From NCBI GenBank assembly GCA_963930775.1, contig OZ005693.1, positions 5,456,001 to 5,520,000 on the forward strand: a stretch of DNA of 64,000 nt, read 5' to 3'. Made by a program: the position numbers and the translations under genes. This DNA is from Cliona cf. orientalis (lineage: Eukaryota; Porifera; Demospongiae; Clionaida; Clionaidae). Shown here piece by piece: positions 1-12,270 of this stretch. Below the pieces are notes generated by a model that searched no databases, was not told the DNA's origin, and was given only the letters and a program-made list of their open reading frames with translations. Numbering within the stretch: position 1 is the stretch's first letter; each line of letters begins with the position of its first letter.

Positions 1-36
1 CACAGTGCATGCTTCATAAGCTGTTATCTTAAAGCT

Positions 37-3000
37 ATGCTCAGTGTGTCATTTCTGTTTATGCTCACCATGGGCGTAAACCTTGCGTTATGTAATGAGT
101 ACTACATCATGCCTACGCAAGGTAACTGCTCCGTGGAATCCTGTCTAACACTTTCACAGTTTGCAAACAATACTGCCAGCTACACTTATTCGGGTAATAC
201 CACCTTGTTTATCACAGCTAATAAAACTCATACCCTTGATAAAAGTATCACAGTGTCAAATACTTTGCTGTTTTCATTGCTACCGTCAGTGACAAATAAA
301 CAAGACACATTTTCAGTGGTCATATGCAATGAGGATGCTGGCTTTACATTTTATAACTCTTCCAGTGTTTTAATCAGAGGTTTGATTTTTATGGGGTGTA
401 GCATTAGTATGTTTGATTCAGTTAGTCAACTGACCATTCAACACTCGATATTTAATGGACAGAATAAGGAGAATACCTCAATGTTGATAACAAACAGTAC
501 AGCGAACATTACAGACACTCTCTTTATGTCGAACACGGCTGGTTTACGTGTTGAAAATGTTAGTCCCCAGCCACCATCTTCACTGAGTACTATTTCCACT
601 GTCGGAGGAGCACTGATCATAAATAGCAGCAACCTTACGCTCGAAAGTTGTGTATTTAATGGTAATAAAGCAAACGTAGGTGGAGCTATCTTTTCTGAGT
701 CAAATAGCAGTGTCACTTTAAGAAATTCAACTTTCATATCCAACCATGCTAAGGATTGTGATAGTGGACTCTGCTATGGAGGTGCTTTATTCGTTGATAA
801 AAGTGGCAGCGTAGTTATCGACGGCTGTACCTTTACCCATAATTCAGCAGATGTTGGTGGAGTGCTGAGTTTAGTCAAAAGCAGTGCCTCTATAACTAAT
901 ACTGAATTTAGTAACAATAAAGCCAATGAAAGTGGAGGAGTCATTCATGCAGAGGATAACACAAGCGTGCGTGTTCAAAATGGTACTTTTATCAGTAATT
1001 CAGCCAGAGATGGTGGGGTTATGAGGATAGTATCCAATGAATTCATGACTGTGAACACAGTAAGTGAAGTCGTTATCTACTCCAGCTGGTTTTCAGATAA
1101 CTTTGCGAGCAATGATGGTGCAGTGATCATCTCTGATGGAAATAATCTGGCATTTACTGAGTGTACTTTTGATAAAAATAGAGCTGATGATGATGGAGGA
1201 GTTGTTTATGCACGTAACAATTGCACCACAGAGTTTATAAGCTGTCTCTTCACTAACAACAGAGGAGGAGACTCAGGAGGAGCCGTGTATGGACATGATT
1301 ACAGCACCGTTACTATTATTAATACAACCATCAATAACTGTCAAGCAAAAGACTCTGGAGGTGGAGTCTACATACGAGAAAATGGTATGGCCAGCATTTA
1401 CAATAGTACGTTCACCAATAATTCAGCAGATTATGGAGGAGCAGTACGTGCGTGGCGAAGCAGTGATGTCAATATTGATTCTACCACATTTCTGAATAAC
1501 AGAGCAGATACAGATGGAGGAAGCTTGTACATTCAAATTCAGTGTAACCTCACAGTTCAGAGTTGTTTTTTTGTCCAAAATAGGGCCATCAATAATGGCA
1601 ACATCTTTGTTACTGATAGTAGTAATCTTGAACTTGAAAGCACTCACTTTACTGATAATATGGCAGGCAATGATGGAGGAGCTGTATACTTGTACGACAG
1701 TAGTGCAATGACTATCCTTGACTGCAATATCTCACATAGTGTGTCCGGTGATTCTGGCGGTGCATTGTATGGACGACGGAATACTAACATGAAAATCACT
1801 AATAGTGTGATTGACAGTAATCGAGCTGAAAACTCAGGGGGAGGGGTGTATGCGCAGCAAGACAGCTCCGTTATCATAGAAAATTGTGTGTTTAACAACA
1901 ACGTAGCTGAATATGGAGGAGCTATTCGAGTATATATTGAGTCTTTTGCAGACATATATGGTAGCAGTTTCACTGGAAACAACGTTAGCCTCTCAGGAGG
2001 AGCTATAGCAGTTTACAAGGAAAGTATCACGATAGTTAAAGATAGCACTTTCATGGAAAACATAGCTGGCTTTGGATCAGCATTGGTGGCATACAGTAGT
2101 AACATTACTGTGGACAATAGCACAGTCTGCAGTAATAGAGCTCGATTGGGAGGAGCTATAAGAGTACTAGAAGCAAGTGTCATGCTAAGCATGTGCACTT
2201 TTAGAAACAATAGAGCATTTTCTGATGGTGGAGTCCTATATGCTGATAACAGTCTTGCAGTAATTGACACATGTACGTTTAATGAAAACATTGCTGATCA
2301 TAATGGTGGAGTTGCATACTATGCCAGTACTAGTCAGCTAATTGTCAACAACACAAGTTTTGACCGAAACATTGCCAGGTATGATGGAGGAGTGATATAT
2401 ACCAGTGGTGGAAGTAACACCAGCATTGATGGCGGAGTATTTTCAGGAAATAGGGCTGAAAATAGTGGTGGAGTGATAAGTCTCCTAGGTCAAAGCAATA
2501 TCTTTATTACAAGCAGTAATTTTACTGAAAGCATTGCAGTAGATGCTGGTGGAGTTATCGGCTGCTTACAGCAGTCTAAAGTTTCAATCTACAGCAGTAC
2601 TTTCACTAACTCGTCAACAAATGCAAGCAGTGGAGGAGTTTTGCATGTACATAATAGCATACTTATACTCAGAGATAGCAATTTTACACATAACCGTGCA
2701 CAAGAAAACGGAGGCGTTGTTAGTGCCCATCAGAGTAGTGTTCTGACAATTGTTTGCAGTTCTTTTGACAGTAATATTGCAAATGCCGGCCGTGGTGGAG
2801 CACTCTATCTGACTCAAGGCAGTAATAGTAGCATTGTAAACAGCATGTTTGAAGAAAACATAGCTAAGAAGAGTGGAGGAGGAATCTCACTCTCTGCTTC
2901 ATCCAAATTGGATGTTACTAAGAGTTTATTCAGACGTAGTACAGCACAAGTTGGAGCTGCTTTAGCAGCCACCCAGAATAGCCATATCTCATTCAAAGAT

Positions 3001-5098
3001 CAAGAATTTTTAGGTGAACAGTGCAATTTCAATATCGATGAGCTAACAGTAGTTTGTCACAACAAAGCTGAATTGAATGGCAGTATTTATTTGAGTGACG
3101 GCAGTGCTCTCTATATTGGAGAAGAAACCAACATCAGTCAAAATAATGCTAGCATGTTTGGTGGTGGAATATATGCAATCAATTCAATTATTATAGTTGG
3201 TAGCACTCAGGTCAATTTCAGCAGCAATGACGCAAAATATGGTGCTGGACTATGCCTGGCGAACTCAAATATGCATGCTGTGATAGACAAGGATTTAGAC
3301 AATGCAAACTCTGTTATCAATTTCTTGCTGAATAAAGCAGAATATTATGGAGGGGCTATATATGTTGACGATGATAGCAATTCATCAGCAATGTGTTCTA
3401 CTAATTCAATTGCTGGTAGTGCCCCTACATGCTTCTTTCAAGATACTACTGGTGGTCTTATGATAAATTTGAACAGCAATGGTGCTAAACAAGGTAAAGA
3501 TCTCTATGGAGGACTCTTAGACAGATGCACAGTTGCGGATTCAGAAAGTACTAATTCCTCCAAGAATGATGAATTAGCTGGTAAATATCACTTTCTAAGC
3601 ATCAGTAACATTGATGGTTTTCACACAGTCAGTTCAAAAGCAGTACGAGTATGCCTTTGCAATGACAATCAACCAAACTGTGCACAAACAACAGATTATT
3701 TAGAAATAAAGAGAGGGAAGGTTAATACATTCACCATCAAATTAGCAGCTGTTGATCAAGTCCATCATTCAGTACCAGCAACAATAACAAGTAGTTTTAA
3801 TGACGACAGCGTATCTTCAAGTCAGACAGTGCGAGCAAACTCTACAAACTGTACTAACGTAGAATTTCAAGTATCTTTCCCGAAAGTATCAAAAAATTAT
3901 ACACTCAATATATTTGCTGAAGGTCCATGCACTGACAGAGACACGTCAGATTTCAGTGTTGAAATTAACGTTATGGATTGCATTTGCCCACCTGGATTTA
4001 TGCTGCAAGAAAACAGCACAGCTTGTAGATGCATCTGTGACAAGAAACTTTCAGAACTAATAGAAGCCCTTGAGTGTAACGTGGCAGATAAATCCATAAT
4101 AAGAGAGGGTGAATTTTGGTTAACGTTCCTTGGAGATAATAGTTCTAGTGATAATACCAATTCACCATATTCCTACTTTTTTTTATCCTCACTGCCCCTA
4201 TGACTACTGTAAACCACCAACCATGCCGACTTCCATCAATCTGAGTGAACCAGGAGGATCAGATGCACAGTGTATTCATAACCGTGGTGGACTGCTATGT
4301 GGACGCTGTCAACCTAACTATAGCCTATCCCTGGGTAGTTCAAAGTGCGTAAAATGTCCTACTAACTGGAGTAGGTATGGATTACCAATAGGGATCGTTG
4401 TGGCAGCCCTTATTGCCGGTATTGTGCTTGTAGTATCAATTTTGGTATTCAATCTCACGGTCACGGTAGGAACATTGAACTCCATAATATTTTACGCCAA
4501 TATCATTGATGTCAACAGGAGTAAATATTTTAGGCAATTGCATTTAACATTCATTCCAGTTTTCATTTCATGGCTGAACCTTGATATAGGATTTGACACA
4601 TGTTTCATTGAAGGAATGGACACCTACTACAAAATCTGGCTTCGGTTAGCCTTTCCAGCTTATATAATATTCATAGTTATTGCGATAATTTGGATAAGCT
4701 CTTGTTCTTCTAAGTTCTCCAATTTGATTGGAAAGAAAGATCCAGTGGCAACGTTAGCTACCCTGATTTTGCTGTCGTACACAAAGCTTCTCCAAACAGT
4801 AATAGTTTCCTTCTCATTTGTTTTTTTGAACTACCCAAATGAAACTAGCAGCACATTAAGGTGGCTCCCAGATCCAAGCATTAAGTTTGCTGCTGGGAAG
4901 CATATTGCTCTTATTTGTGTTGCTATACTCATCCTCATGCTCGGCATAGCATATACCTTCCTAATATTTTCATGGCGGTGGCTCAAAGAATGCAAAGGAT
5001 GTAAATGGGCCAAAAACCAGAGGCTCCACTCGTTCATCGACACCTACCACATTCCACACACGATGAAACATCGATACTGGACTGGTCTCACTGGTCAA
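37..5098 (+). CDS. Beta-helix-repeat surface protein with multi-pass C-terminus, exon 1
   Basis: The ATG at 37 opens a hydrophobic signal-peptide-like start. About 1100 residues follow of irregular short repeats with the pattern GG[AV][ILV] about six residues after an N or S and a later F-x-x-N. This is the style of Pmp-like right-handed parallel beta-helix proteins. N-glycosylation sequons are very common, which fits an extracellular domain. A Cys-rich stretch near 3960-4360 resembles EGF/TNFR-type modules (CxCPPGF, LCGRCQPNYS). At least four hydrophobic helices follow from 4380. The reading frame changes by one base at a run of eight T near 4176-4183: frame 1 stops at 4203 while frame 2 carries the clearly continuing Cys-rich and membrane region. 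The exon ends at donor CAA|GTAATG (5098/5099) in phase 0 and joins the exon at 11502. I infer a membrane-anchored adhesion or recognition protein. No specific function is known to me. Confidence 0.8.
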
Positions 5099-5542
5099 GT
5101 AATGACATTTCAACGTGCAGGATAAGTACCACAAATGTGTAGTACATTTGACATACATGACACATTTTTGGACTGTAGGTTTTATGAGATTTTGTATCAA
5201 ATTTTTGGTGGCGGATAGGGCAACATTTCGGATAAATAAATTTGTAAGAAATGTCACAAATCCTACAGATAACCAACAGATGAAAATGTGATTATCATTC
5301 AAGCACAATATGCATGGGCACATTGTCAAATTATTGATAATAATAATATAATTATTTATTATAATAAGATGTGAAGCATAATTCCATGAGATTAGAATTC
5401 GATATGAATTCAAGATCACTGCACAATAAATTAATTTAATGATCACACAGTACAATGATAATAATATGATTATTAGATCCTAGTATGTCTAATTCTTGCC
5501 CTTAGTAATGCAAAGGTATAATAGTAGCAATAAAGTCATACG

Positions 5543-8045
5543 TCACTGAGCTTCAGCAAACGCCCAAGATGGGAATTTTCCGGATGGAATGGGACGATCG
5601 GAGTGCTCTTCAGAGAGTATGCGTTTCTTTAGTTGTCGCTTGGACTGTTTAGACATTGACCGCAAAACTTCCCCATCCAGTTGATCAAACAAGTTGTCCA
5701 CTCGAGATGATCGCCAAGGGATTGCACGTACAGTGTATGTGTCTTCATTCTCTGAATCCTCTCCACTCTCTTCACTGGACATGAATTCTGGTACTAGAAC
5801 TGCCAAATATTTGCTCTTCTGATGGTCATTTACGGTAGACCGTTCCAACGCAGCCAAGCGATTAGTCAGTTTCTGTATAAGTAAGTGATACAAAAGGGTG
5901 CTATCAACATTTGTATACAGAATTTGACACTGCACACTCAAGATTTTGTATAATGTACGTACTCTTGCATCATTAGGTCCACACAATGTCATGTAAACTA
6001 TAAGAAGCATCCATGCATTTAAGGATGTGTGTCGAACTATGAGTGTGCTTTAATTGGAACATATTAGCATACAGCCTACATGTACTAGTGGTGGACAACT
6101 TTCATGCCCCCTGATTGCTCCTCCTATAGACATTTGGAACTTTGAGAAGCAGACACCTCTCTATTCTGGGCAATGGACACCCAGCATTACCCCAGACTGT
6201 ACAAAATAACCTGAATTAAAATGGACAATGATTGAAACTGAAAATTACTTAATTCGTATCAGATTAACCCCCCGATGCGTCAACTATTCAGAGGTTTCAC
6301 TACACATGTACGTGCCATGAGTAGCAGGAACAGGGAGCTCTCAGACAAGTATTTACAGACCAAGAATACGAGAGTATGGCAGGTACCCCACTGTGCTATC
6401 AAGGCACTTAACAATATTCATGGTCCCCTTCCCTGTGGAAATTGGAATTACCGCATGTTCATAAACCTTACTATGGCACCCACTGTTCCGACCCTACCTT
6501 ACTTAGAACTAAATAACACAACATACCCGGTTTAGTCTTTCCTTTCGACGCCGTACAGCATTTCTTTCGGTGTGTTTTCCTCTTCGTTTAAGAGATTCCT
6601 CTTGACAGATGGACCGATAATGACCATAGCTAGCACCTGTGATAGAAAGAGTTGTAAAGAAGGTGAGAGTGGGGTGAATAATTTTAGTCAACAATGTTAC
6701 ATGTACATGACGTGCTTCTGGGAAGTTGTCATGCAAATTGCTTGGTAATTAACACACTTTAATTTACTTCTTATTTCTCCGGCAGCAAATGCTGGATTTG
6801 CACTTTTGACCTCTTTTATCAATCTTTCCACAATCCTTGAATTTACAGAATCCTTAAATGAAGACCTAGTATGTGTGCATGAGGGAGAGAGAGACAGATT
6901 AGGAGTGCACACTTGTATATATATGTACAGGTACCAGGCATACACGGTAAGGGGGATGCAAATTGGGATGCCCCTCTCTAAAACTAGTTCTCAGTCTCTG
7001 ACATCATACATAGCATGTACAAATTATACATGTACATATAATATTCCCACCCACCTCCCCATGCCAAAAATTCTCACTGAGTATGTCACTAAGACATGTA
7101 ATATTCAATATCAAAGTTTCCCAGATAACCACACATGCACTATATATATTTCATGGGGTAAATCAACCACCCATGTTGGCCAAAAGTATACACTTACCCG
7201 GTAAACTACGGTAATACAAAAATCGTACCCTTTTTCAGTATCAAAACCAGTGAAGTTTTCATCCTGTTCCAGAAGAGTACGATATATACGGCGTACTTCA
7301 GCCTGCACATAGAATGTGAATATTTCAATATATCACATCAACCAGGTGCTACACTCTTTACCTTTACAACTAAAGAAATCTTGGGCTTCTTTCTGTCTCC
7401 AGAACTACTGGAACTTGATACCGCAGGAGAGGAAAGTTTTTTCTCAACAGAATCTAGTCGTGACTCTTGCTTCTCTAACTGCTTCACAACCTTTTTCAAG
7501 GTGTTTGTTAGTTCGCCAAGTGCAGAAGCGATTCCTCGGTCCTGGAAGGTCAGTGACTGCTCATTATCAACTTGTTCATCAGATGAATTGCCAATGTTCG
7601 GTGGCTGTTTCCTGCTCTCCTTCCCACCAGTTTTGTGTGCACTAGCTTGAAAATCCTGGGTAGGTTTAGGGTCGGTCTTGTTTCCTAAGGGATTCCTTCT
7701 AATAGGTTGTGGCGTACGAGAGGGTGTCTTAGGAGTTGCCGTCTTCTTTGATCGTTTTTCATGACCAAAATTAGAGGGTAGACTGCTCCTAGATTGCTTA
7801 GAAGGTTGACCTTTATCGACGCTATCTGAAGGCGTTCGATACCTTTTCTTTCTTATCCCTCCCGTATCGAAACGGAACAAATCGTCGACTACCTGGTCAG
7901 TGGTATGTTGACGCTTGTCGCGAACACGGGACGGCAATTCTACATCAGATTCTTCAGATCCTGAAGATGAAGAAGATAACTGTTCATCATGGCTTCCAGT
8001 TTCGCCCTCTAGATCGCTGTAGCCAGTGTAGCTGTCCATCGCCAT
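5543..8045 (-). CDS. EnSpm-element accessory protein, five exons, 437 aa
   Basis: Exons on the minus strand are 8045-7362, 7302-7198, 6852-6768, 6636-6527 and 5872-5543. Donors are GTAAAG, GTAAGT, GTAAAT and GTATGT, each with a matching AG acceptor, and phases 0, 0, 1, 0 agree at every junction. The ATG at 8045 is the first in frame; 8039 is an alternative. The N-terminus is acidic and Ser-rich, then basic and low-complexity, then a coiled-coil-like segment ending near 7370. Exon 4 is strongly basic (RRRKERLNR). The last exon has an acidic Ser/Glu patch, then IPWRSSRVDNLFDQLD and a terminal FPSWAFAEA motif. From memory, the PWRS...LD...PSWA tail is typical of the second gene in animal EnSpm elements. 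It may bind element ends, as TnpA does in plant CACTA elements, but that is inference. Confidence 0.75.
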
Positions 8046-8102
8046 CCTGCACCACGTGTTAGGGCGCCAAACTTGAAATAATTCACCTTTGACCCCAGTC
8101 AC
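8046..8102. promoter_or_regulatory. Divergent promoter between the two EnSpm genes (inferred)
   Basis: Only about 57 bp separate the two opposed ATG codons (8045 minus, 8103 plus). Transcription of both genes must start here or inside the neighbouring coding sequence, or the true starts lie further in. I see no TATA box. Confidence 0.35.
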
Positions 8103-11100
8103 ATGACATTGTTGATGTGCGCCAATAAGAAAACAATGTCTGAGCTGAGTTCAAGTGAAGACGAGAGGCCCACCAGCACGCGTGGTAGGAACCCTCGCAG
8201 ACTATGTCCACATTGCAATCAATCAGTCACAATCAAGACTTTTCGATCCCATAAGCGACTGTACTACAACCAGGTAGGTTCCATAATATTAATGAATTGA
8301 CTTAGTAGTAGTCACCGTCAACCTGACTTTTATTAAAATATAAACACTATACAGGCGAATGAAAGATGGTATACTCAGTTATCTAGTGATACTGATGAAG
8401 AGTCTCCTCCTTCCTGTTCAGATCTGTTTACCGCTACCAAAAAGCCACGACAAGGGTCTGTAACCTCCTCGCCGCCATCTTCCAGTCATGGTGATTTTCT
8501 GGGTGATTTTCACAGTACCGAGTCTCCTGAACTTTCTAGCCCTGATTCAGATATTGACCTGATGAATTCAGACGAGAGTGTGGAGGAATGGGAAAATGAT
8601 AGCATAAGCAATGATATCAGTGATGACAGTGAACCCGAAGATGGAGAGATTGCTTTTGTAAACATATCTCCCACAGCGACAGCATTGGTACAATGGTTGA
8701 CTCTCTTCTTACTCACTTTACAAGGTGTATTTCATCTCTCAAATACTGCAGTGTCTTTGCTTTTTGGATTTTTGTCAACTTTCTTAGTTGTTCTGGGACG
8801 TTTTAGTGATTTGTGCAAAGAAATGGCACAGATTTTTCCTCGTACATTATTTTCAGCACAAAATAAATACTCTCATAGATTCAAGCTACGACAATATGTT
8901 GTATGTCGTAAGTGTCACAGATTGTCTTTTCTTAAAGATTCCATTGATGGTTGTGGTTCAGTTCAAAGAACCAAACTCTGTTCATTTCAGCGCTTTCCCC
9001 ATCACCGACAACGAAGGATGAGAGCTATCTGTGCCTGCCCATTGCTCAAAACTGTGGAACTATCTGGTGGACGACGTATATTGTACCCGTTTGTAACTTA
9101 CTGCTATCTTAGCCTCGAAACATCTCTTCAAAGCTTTATTAACCGTCCTGGATTCCTTGAAAAGTGTGAAGAGTGGAGAAATTTGGAGCATACTGATGAT
9201 ATTTACAATGATGTATATGATGGAAAGATTTGGAAAGAATTTCAAGTGCACAATGGAGTTCCGTTTCTTCAAATGCCAAATAATCTTGCACTTATGATGA
9301 ATATGGATTTTTTTCGACCATATAAACATGTGCAATACTCTGTCGGTGCCATATACTTAACCATTTTGAACTTACCTCGTAATTTGCGATACAAGCAAGA
9401 GAATGTGATACTCGTTGGTCTTATCCCTGGACCACATGAGCCAGAGCTTCATATTAACACCTACCTAGACCCACTAGTCAGTGAATTACTAAAATTTTGG
9501 GATGGTGTTGAGCTGATTGTATCAGGTGGAGAACACAAAACATTTCGAACAGCCTTGCTATGTGTAGCATGTGACATTCCAGCATGTAGGAAAGTATGTG
9601 GATTTTTGTCTTACAAAGCTCATTATGCATGTTCAAAGTGTTTCAAGTGGTTTCCAGGAGGATTTGGAGCACTGGACTATTCAGGTTTTGACCGGCACAA
9701 CTGGACGCTTAGAACAGGTCCTGAGCACAGACGGGCTTCCCTCCAACTACAAAATGCTACAACATTAAGCGAACTGGAGAAAAAGGAGTCCGAATCAGGT
9801 TGTCGATATTCTGTACTCGTCAAACTGCCATACTTTGATGCCCCGCAGATGGCAATAGTGGACCCCATGCACAACTTATTTCTTGGCAGTGCTAAACATT
9901 TCCTGAAAGATATATGGATAGATAAAGGTATTATTCCAGAAAGTTCATTTGATGTAATCCAACAGAGAGTCGACTCTATTAGAATACCAACAGGTATGGG
10001 TAGAATTCCCCATAAGATACGATCAGGATTTTCTGCGTTTACAGCAGATCAGTGGAAGAACTGGGTGTTGTACTACTCCCTTCTTTCCATACAAGATATG
10101 ATCACTGGAGAAGATTTGGAGTGCTGGCGACATTTTGTGTTAGCGTGTCATCAACTTTGTTGTAAACAACTTACCAAAAATAACATTCAGTTGGGAGATG
10201 CTTTACTAATGCAATTTTGTCGACGAACAGAGCGCCTATATGGAAAAGAAGTCATTACTCCGAACATGCACCTCCATTGTCACCTAAAATCATGCATTGA
10301 GGATTATGGGCCACTACATGGATTCTGGCTGTACGCTTTTGAGCGCTACAATGGAATTTTAGGCAGTGCACCTACTAATAAGAGATCAATTGAAATCCAA
10401 TTGATGGATCATTTTGTTCACGACAGTAGTGTCATGTCAGAACAGTTACCATTAGAATTTCAAGAGGAGTTTAAAAGACACTTTTCAAGCGTGTCGCATT
10501 CTTCGCGGTTTGTTGGATCAGTCGCCGATACATTAGCACCAAGTACAATTCAAGTTGAAAGTTCCTCTCCATGGACTATACCAAGGTATATACAGCTATA
10601 CCATCATCACGCTCAAGATATATCTTAGACGATGTACAATATCAAACGCTACTTCGCCTCTACTCTGAACTCTATGGCACACCATCTACCAGTATTGAGC
10701 TACCAAGCTTTTGCTGGAAATATCAGTCATTAAGATATAATGAAAAATTGCTTGGTAGCCACAGAAGCCGTTCAGATTCATCGTCCCTAGTTTTTGTTAC
10801 TTGGAACTGTAAATATTTCGGTCCCGTTTTGATACCAGTTACCAACAATGAAATTGTACGTCCTGCAAGAATAAACTCTTTTTTGTCACATACCATTACC
10901 CTTGGTGGCACTAATCTAAATCATATACTTGTATCACTTTCATGGTTTCAATTTCATCCTCAAGTGGACTATTTTGGTAAGCCTCTCTCTGTTTGGTGCC
11001 ATGATCTTTTTGAAGGAGGCTCTCATATCATACCCATACAATTTTTAAACTCCCGTGGATTATCTGTACTAAGTAAAATTAATGATGAAACAGTTTTAGT

Positions 11101-11146
11101 TGTATGTCCTTGTATTGATTTTTATTATAATATTATTATGCACTAG
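8103..11146 (+). CDS. EnSpm/CACTA tnp2-type transposase (frame-shifted near its C-terminus)
   Basis: Exon 1 is 8103-8273 (ATG at 8103), with a short C-x2-C...H zinc-knuckle-like motif (LCPHCNQ). Intron 8274-8354 has GTAGGT and ACAG, phase 0. Exon 2 runs from 8355 and carries the tnp2 core: GLIPGPHEPELHINTYLDPL, DPMHNLFLGSAKHFLKDIW, and PNMHLHCHLKSCIEDYGPLH just before FWLYAFERYNG. These are hallmark blocks of animal EnSpm transposases. Its frame stops at 10628, yet the conserved C-terminal part (GKPLSVWCHDLFEGG, stop at 11144-11146) continues in another frame from about 10571. The break coincides with an 8 bp direct repeat, ctatacca, at 10576 and 10596, 20 bp apart. A 20 bp duplication or insertion there would explain the shift. 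The protein would bind and cut the element ends in the nucleus; this copy is probably inactive. Confidence 0.85.
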
Positions 11147-11501
11147 TACTTTTGCATGTGCATGCATAATGAGTTATATAATAATTATTATTATTATTAT
11201 CATTGAAATAATAATTATTACAGTATGCTAGCGACTTGTGGCACTGGCAGCAAATTTTACGGACATCAAATTTTGTATAGAGCATGACGGACCATATTTC
11301 CTTCACCAAAGAAAATGTGTAATAACAGATCACATCCTGTTCATGTTTTCTGCAGCACATCGTATCAAATTTACTGATGTTACAGAAATGTGTTGGCAAT
11401 GTCAAATTTTCTTCGAATTTCAGATGCATGAAATCTAATACTCATGTCCACTACACATTTTCTACACTAATTTTTAGTACGAAATCCCAATACTGGACCA
11501 G

Positions 11502-12270
11502 TGTCTGCTTTTGCTGGTGCGAATAATCGTGTACATATTGTCAGCGTTTAGTGTATCTACTGATCCACGCATTACATTCCTTTCCGTCATCGCAATCATG
11601 TCCTTTCTTTTTCTGTATAAAACTACATTCATAATTAGAGTATACAAAAACTGGTTACTTAATGCCATGGATTCATTTGTGTACTTTAATATTTTGATTT
11701 TCACTGCCTTCACCTGGTTAACCCAAGACGACTTGCATAGCGAAACGAAGAAGATCCTTCAAATTGTTATTGCTTATATTTCAGGGGGAATAATTGTCAT
11801 TTTGATCTTGCTCGTTATTATTTACCATGTGTACAGATACGGCAATGACAAGCTCTATTCCATTGGTCAGAATACAAAACTTGCTAAGAAGATCAGTGCT
11901 AACATGTCTGAAGATAATACACAAAAAGACATTTGGTCAAGATCCAGAAATACTTACAAGCTTTTTAGTGCTCTTGATGACCCAAGAGAAAGTAATGGCT
12001 ATGTTCCTCCTCCTTCAATGAAAGCAACAGCTTCTACCGTATCAATGAAAGATTGCGATGAAGCCCTTGTTTCAGATGCTTTACACCATGTTGGAAAGAG
12101 CAGCAAGAAAAAAAAAAAAAAAGAGAGCAAAGACAGACACTCCCAAGGGTGGCTTTAGTAAGACAGGTCTTAAAGAGTTTGCTTTGTTAAGGAAAACTGA
12201 ATCCAAATTCCCGTTTCAGAAACAGAGTTCTATAGCTAGTGGTCTATTGGATGAAGATAATGAGCTTTAA
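11502..12270 (+). CDS. Beta-helix surface protein, last exon (membrane segments and cytoplasmic tail)
   Basis: The acceptor ...ACCAG|TGT at 11500-11501 opens an exon in phase 0, matching the donor at 5099. The joined peptide runs from YWTGLTGQ into CLLLLVRIIVY without a break and adds three or four more hydrophobic helices, then a basic, Lys-rich tail. A run of 15 A at 12108-12122 breaks the frame. The frame before it ends at 12158 with a short improbable tail. The frame after it (stop at 12268-12270) has a plausible cytoplasmic end containing KTGLKEFALLRKTESKFPF and an acidic terminus. Both frame breaks in this gene sit in homopolymers and both equal one extra base, so sequencing or assembly error is a strong alternative to a pseudogene. 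Confidence 0.75.

Larger units (their letters stand above)
5543..11146. mobile_element. EnSpm/CACTA-like DNA transposon with two divergent genes
   Basis: Coordinates span the coding parts only. The + strand gene is a tnp2-type transposase. The - strand gene is a multi-exon accessory protein of a kind I associate with animal EnSpm elements. The two genes diverge from a gap of about 57 bp near 8046-8102. Both introns and reading frames are largely kept, so the copy is young or only mildly decayed, but the transposase C-terminus is frame-shifted. I could not define the terminal inverted repeats or the target-site duplication. They must lie in 5099-5542 and 11147-11501. Confidence 0.75.
5099..11501 (+). 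other. 6.4 kb phase-0 intron of the beta-helix gene, host to a transposon
   Basis: GTAATG donor, AG acceptor, both ends in phase 0. Almost the whole intron is occupied by the two-gene EnSpm-like element. I see nothing else in 5099-5542, which is AT-rich and contains a short palindrome at 5134-5152, or in 11147-11501. Confidence 0.7.

Noticed and set aside
438-2996. Open frames antisense to the beta-helix gene
   Set aside because: They follow from the codon pattern of the repeats on the sense strand and carry no domain.
5135-11461. AAATGTGTAGT at 5135 and its complement at 11451 as terminal repeats of the EnSpm element
   Set aside because: Only 11 bp match, orientation does not begin with the CAC terminus expected, and no target duplication is seen.
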